DNA of 64,000 nt from Puia sp963703355 (GTDB lineage Bacteria > Bacteroidota > Bacteroidia > Chitinophagales > Chitinophagaceae), in assembly GCA_963703355.1 (NCBI GenBank), contig OY969813.1:496001-560000 (forward strand). Reading direction: 5' to 3'. Made by a program: the position numbers and the translations under genes. Positions 60,881 to 64,000 of this stretch are shown here, piece after piece. Position 1 is the stretch's first letter. Each line of letters starts with the position of its first letter. The notes under the pieces were generated by a model, which was not told where the DNA came from, ran no database searches, and saw nothing but the letters and a program-made list of their open reading frames with translations.

Positions 60881-62608
60881 ATGCCCGGAGATACACTGTA
60901 CGTAAACAACAAAGCAACTGCCAGTCATACTTATGATGCCATCGTTATTGGTTCCGGAATTAGTGGGGGATGGGCCGCTAAAGAATTTTGCGATCATGGG
61001 TTTAAAACCCTTGTTATTGAGAGGGGAAGAAATGTGGTCCATTTGAAAGATTATCCCACGGCAACCATGAATCCATGGGATTTCGAACACAGGGGACAAT
61101 TGCCACTGGAAATAACAAAAAACAACCCGATTGTAAATCGCTGTTACGCATTCAACGAAACCTCCCAGCACTTTTTTGTAAAAGATCAGGATCATCCTTA
61201 CGAGCAGGAAAAACCCTTCGACTGGATCCGGGGATATCAGGTAGGAGGAAAATCGTTACTCTGGGCCAGACAAACACAACGCTGGAGTAAATTTGATTTT
61301 GAAGGACCCGGACGCGATGGATTTGCTGTTGAATGGCCATTGGGTTATGATGAATTAGCCCCCTGGTATAGTCATGTAGAACATTTTGCAGGCATTGCCG
61401 GAAATTTTGACGGATTGGATACTTTACCGGATGGAGATTTTCTTCCTGCATGGGAAATGAATTGTGTGGAGTCGGATATCAGTGCAAAAATAAATGCCCA
61501 ATACAAGGATCGCCATGTGGTGCAGGGTCGTTGTGCTCATCTTACCAAACCCAGAGAGATACATTTACAGCAGGGAAGAAATCCGTGTCAGGCGAGAAGC
61601 GAATGCGAACGTGGTTGTCCCTTCGGTGGATATTTCAGTTCCAATTCAAGCACCATTCCCTGGGCTTTAAAAACAGGAAATCTTACCATGAGAACCGATG
61701 CCGTGGTGCATTCAATTATTTATGATGAATCGAAGAAGAAGGCTACAGGCGTCCGGGTAATTGACGCGCATACAAAAGAAGAAACAACCTACTACGCCAA
61801 AATAATTTTTGTAAATGCTGCCTGTTTGAATTCCAATCTGATATTATTGAATTCAACTTCTAACCGTTTTCCCAACGGGTTTTGTAACGACAGTGAACTA
61901 CTGGGTAAATATGTTTGCTTTCACAATTATCGTGGAACTGTAACTGCGGCTTATGATGGGCCTATGGACAAATACTATTTCGGTCGTCGGCCTACCCAGC
62001 CCATAATGCCCAATTTCAGAAATGTACGCAAACAGGAAATGGAATTTCTGAGAGGTTATATGGTACATTTCAGTGCAGGAAGAGGTACGGGCAATTATGA
62101 TGAAAAAGGGCCACAACTGGGAGCGGCGTTTAAAGATAACCTTACAGAAGCAGGCCCCTGGTATGTGTCTGCAATGATGCAGGGCGAAACCATTCCGAAA
62201 GGAAAAAATCATGTTCGATTGAGCAAAAACAAAAAAGATGCGTGGGGAATACCTGAGCTTGTTATATCAGTTGACTATGATGACAATGATGAACGTGTAT
62301 TGAAAGATTTTCTGGAGCAAACATCTGAAATGCTGAAAACGGCAGGATGCACCGATATACAACCGCACGATAGCAAACAGGCGCCTGGCCTGGATATCCA
62401 TGAAATGGGCGGATGCAGAATGGGTAAGGATGTGAAAACTTCACTGCTGAATAAATTCAATCAGTTTCATCTTTGTCCCAATGTTTTTGTGACGGATGGA
62501 GCAGCGATGATCTCTACCAGCACACAAAATCCTTCACTGACATTTATGGCCTATACGGCACGTGCAGTCGACCATGCGGTGTCAGAATCTAAAAAGGGAA
62601 ACCTGTGA
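60881..62608 (+). CDS. GMC-family FAD oxidoreductase with Cys triad (gluconate/glucose dehydrogenase-like)
   Basis: A 575-residue protein from MPGDTLYVNNKATASHTYD. The FAD motif GSGISGGWAAKE is at residues 24-35. H507 in DIHEMGGCRMG and N550 in TQNPSLTFMA form the catalytic GMC pair. A Cx5Cx3C triad (C236, C242, C246 in CQARSECERGCPFGG) resembles the region that binds a small iron-sulfur cluster in FAD-dependent glucose dehydrogenase alpha subunits, so it may be a membrane-linked sugar or alcohol dehydrogenase. No signal peptide is visible. Its stop overlaps a second, similar gene. Confidence 0.88.
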   Translation: MPGDTLYVNNKATASHTYDAIVIGSGISGGWAAKEFCDHGFKTLVIERGRNVVHLKDYPTATMNPWDFEHRGQLPLEITKNNPIVNRCYAFNETSQHFFVKDQDHPYEQEKPFDWIRGYQVGGKSLLWARQTQRWSKFDFEGPGRDGFAVEWPLGYDELAPWYSHVEHFAGIAGNFDGLDTLPDGDFLPAWEMNCVESDISAKINAQYKDRHVVQGRCAHLTKPREIHLQQGRNPCQARSECERGCPFGGYFSSNSSTIPWALKTGNLTMRTDAVVHSIIYDESKKKATGVRVIDAHTKEETTYYAKIIFVNAACLNSNLILLNSTSNRFPNGFCNDSELLGKYVCFHNYRGTVTAAYDGPMDKYYFGRRPTQPIMPNFRNVRKQEMEFLRGYMVHFSAGRGTGNYDEKGPQLGAAFKDNLTEAGPWYVSAMMQGETIPKGKNHVRLSKNKKDAWGIPELVISVDYDDNDERVLKDFLEQTSEMLKTAGCTDIQPHDSKQAPGLDIHEMGGCRMGKDVKTSLLNKFNQFHLCPNVFVTDGAAMISTSTQNPSLTFMAYTARAVDHAVSESKKGNL

Positions 62609-64000
62609 ATACATACGACGCCATTGTAGTAGGTTCTGGCATCAGCGGAGGCTGGGCCGCCAAAGAGCTCTGCGATGCCGGCTTGAAAACACTGGTGTTG
62701 GAAAGAGGTCGCGACGTCAAACATCTGAAAGACTATCCCACTGCAACACTTGCTCCCTGGGAATTTCCGCACCGGTTGAAAATGTCGGAAGCATTCGTAA
62801 AAGAAAATCCACTGATTACGCAGGCAGCAGGATTCGATGAAGCAACCCAGCATTTTTTTATCAAAGACAAAGACCAGCCCTACATTCAGGAAAAACCTTT
62901 TGAATGGATAAGGGGATATCAGGTTGGTGGCAAATCACTGATATGGGGAAGAGCATGTCCAAGATGGAGTAAATATGAATTCGCTGCGCCTGCAAGAGAT
63001 GGCTATGGAATAGAATGGCCGATAAGTTACGATGACGTAGCTCCCTGGTATTCATATGTAGAAAGATTTGCGGGCATTTGTGGAAACAAAGACGGACTCG
63101 AAGCAATGCCAGACGGAGATTATCTGCCACCCTTTGAATTCAATTGCGTTGAAAAAGATCTGCAAAAAAAAATCAGTACAAAATATAAGGATCGTTTTAT
63201 GATTCAGGGACGGTGGGCCCAGCTCACTGTTGCAAAAGAAATTCATGCGAGGCAAGGCCGAGCACAATGTCAGGCACGCGATCTTTGCATGCGGGGTTGT
63301 CCTTTTGGCGGGTACTTCAGTTCGAATTCATCAACACTTCCGTGGGCAGCGAGCACGGGCAATCTCACGATTCGGCCATTTAGTGTGGTACATTCAGTTC
63401 TTTATGACGAAAGGAAAAACAAAGCGGTAGGGGTTCGTATCATCGATACGAACACGCACGAATTGTCGGATTATTTCGCACGAATCATTTTTATGAATGC
63501 TTCTGCACTGAATACAAATCTGATTTTGCTGAATTCCAAATCACACCGATTCCCCAATGGTCTGGGAAACGACAATGGATTGCTCGGAAAATATATTTGT
63601 CACCAGAACTATCGTGGTTCAGTGGGAGGTAATATTGATGGTTATCTGGATTCCTACTATTATGGAAGAAAACCAGCTGAGTCTATGATGGCCAATTTCA
63701 GAAATCTGAAAAAACAAGATATGGATTTTGTGGGTGGTTATATGGCTTTCATGGGTTGCTTCAGAAGGAGAGGGGCCACAACAGATGGCCCTGAAATTGG
63801 TGAAGACTTTAAAAAGGCTTTGTCGGAAGCAGGATCCTGGGGATGTTATATGTATATGCAAGGTGAAACCGTTCCAAAAGAAACCAATCAGGTTTATCTG
63901 AGTAAGGATAAAACAGATCAATGGGGTTTGCCGTTGCTGGTAACAGATGTTTCTTATGATCACAATGATGAATTGCTATTAAAGGATTTTCTGACGCAGG
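62605..64000 (+). CDS. Second GMC-family FAD oxidoreductase, cut by the right edge
   Basis: The frame is open from GTG at 62605, which overlaps the upstream stop (GTGA), to the window end, giving about 465 residues. It starts MNTYDAIVVGSGISGGWAAKEL and is clearly a tandem paralogue of the previous gene, with the same Cx5Cx3C triad (CQARDLCMRGCPFGG). The C-terminal catalytic His/Asn region lies beyond the edge. It has no counterpart of the first copy's 16 or so extra N-terminal residues. The two may form a heteromer or act on different substrates. Confidence 0.9.
   Translation, partial: MNTYDAIVVGSGISGGWAAKELCDAGLKTLVLERGRDVKHLKDYPTATLAPWEFPHRLKMSEAFVKENPLITQAAGFDEATQHFFIKDKDQPYIQEKPFEWIRGYQVGGKSLIWGRACPRWSKYEFAAPARDGYGIEWPISYDDVAPWYSYVERFAGICGNKDGLEAMPDGDYLPPFEFNCVEKDLQKKISTKYKDRFMIQGRWAQLTVAKEIHARQGRAQCQARDLCMRGCPFGGYFSSNSSTLPWAASTGNLTIRPFSVVHSVLYDERKNKAVGVRIIDTNTHELSDYFARIIFMNASALNTNLILLNSKSHRFPNGLGNDNGLLGKYICHQNYRGSVGGNIDGYLDSYYYGRKPAESMMANFRNLKKQDMDFVGGYMAFMGCFRRRGATTDGPEIGEDFKKALSEAGSWGCYMYMQGETVPKETNQVYLSKDKTDQWGLPLLVTDVSYDHNDELLLKDFLTQ

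Overview
The window comes from a Bacteroidota chromosome, most likely the family Chitinophagaceae or a close relative. Evidence: promoter-like TAnnTTTG boxes instead of sigma70 elements, almost no Shine-Dalgarno sequences, gene families typical of the phylum (DUF6089, DUF4199, type B L31, a GlmU-like left-handed beta-helix protein next to tpiA, a metal-ligand-less dihydroorotase, a YpdA-type reductase), and densely packed, mostly housekeeping content. No prophage, insertion sequence or CRISPR array is visible.

Layout. 0-10.5 kb: etfB-etfA (cut by the left edge), a TPR protein with tilS, a rhomboid protease, rlmH, a GT-C membrane glycosyltransferase, a TIM-barrel isomerase, fmt, a SlyD-like FKBP, a CPBP protease and pepT. 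10.5-19.5 kb: ypdA, exbB-exbD, an OprB-like porin, prmC with a frameshift in a homopolymer, ribD, a 3-hydroxyacyl-CoA dehydrogenase, lgt, yajQ and rpmE2. 19.6-26.6 kb: the GlmU-like gene with tpiA, a glycosyltransferase, an aldo/keto reductase, lepA and a secreted hypothetical. 26.7-34.1 kb: one long minus-strand run carrying a dihydroorotase-like gene, two DUF4199 membrane proteins, two glycosyltransferases and all four steps of GDP-heptose synthesis (gmhA, hddA, gmhB, hddC). 34.1-40.9 kb: tRNA-Pro(GGG), an ArsR-controlled operon with two palindromic operators, an FtsX-type permease, a gene remnant, and a divergent phytanoyl-CoA-dioxygenase/AraC pair. 41-45.7 kb: two outer-membrane barrels and a UbiD-type decarboxylase. 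45.7-47.2 kb: a decayed region around tRNA-Ser(UGA) with a broken GIY-YIG gene. 47.2-53.7 kb: a second FtsX-type permease, a 31-residue membrane ORF, an OmpH-like chaperone, DUF2252, VOC and DUF481 proteins. 53.7-64 kb: a cobalamin riboswitch in front of class I ribonucleotide reductase (nrdB-nrdA), an M13 peptidase lipoprotein, a small membrane-anchored protein and two tandem GMC oxidoreductases, the second cut by the right edge.

The most unusual signal is not a gene. Thirteen short tandem-repeat arrays lie between genes. They fall into an 8-nt family (consensus GTRTRRGA, all between 0.5 and 25.6 kb) and a 7-nt family (consensus NNAACGC, all between 42 and 58 kb). Ten of the 13 start inside or within 10 nt of a stop codon, with units in sense orientation to the gene that has just ended. 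At two convergent gene pairs, opposing arrays form long imperfect inverted repeats. I know of no named element that matches this. Possible roles are transcript-end structure, a binding platform for an RNA-binding protein, or an unusual family of microsatellites.

Gene starts were adjusted where family alignment from memory favoured an internal ATG (rlmH, ribD, rpmE2, the GlmU-like gene, the AraC regulator, the first GMC gene). All functional names rest on motif recognition by eye, with no database search.
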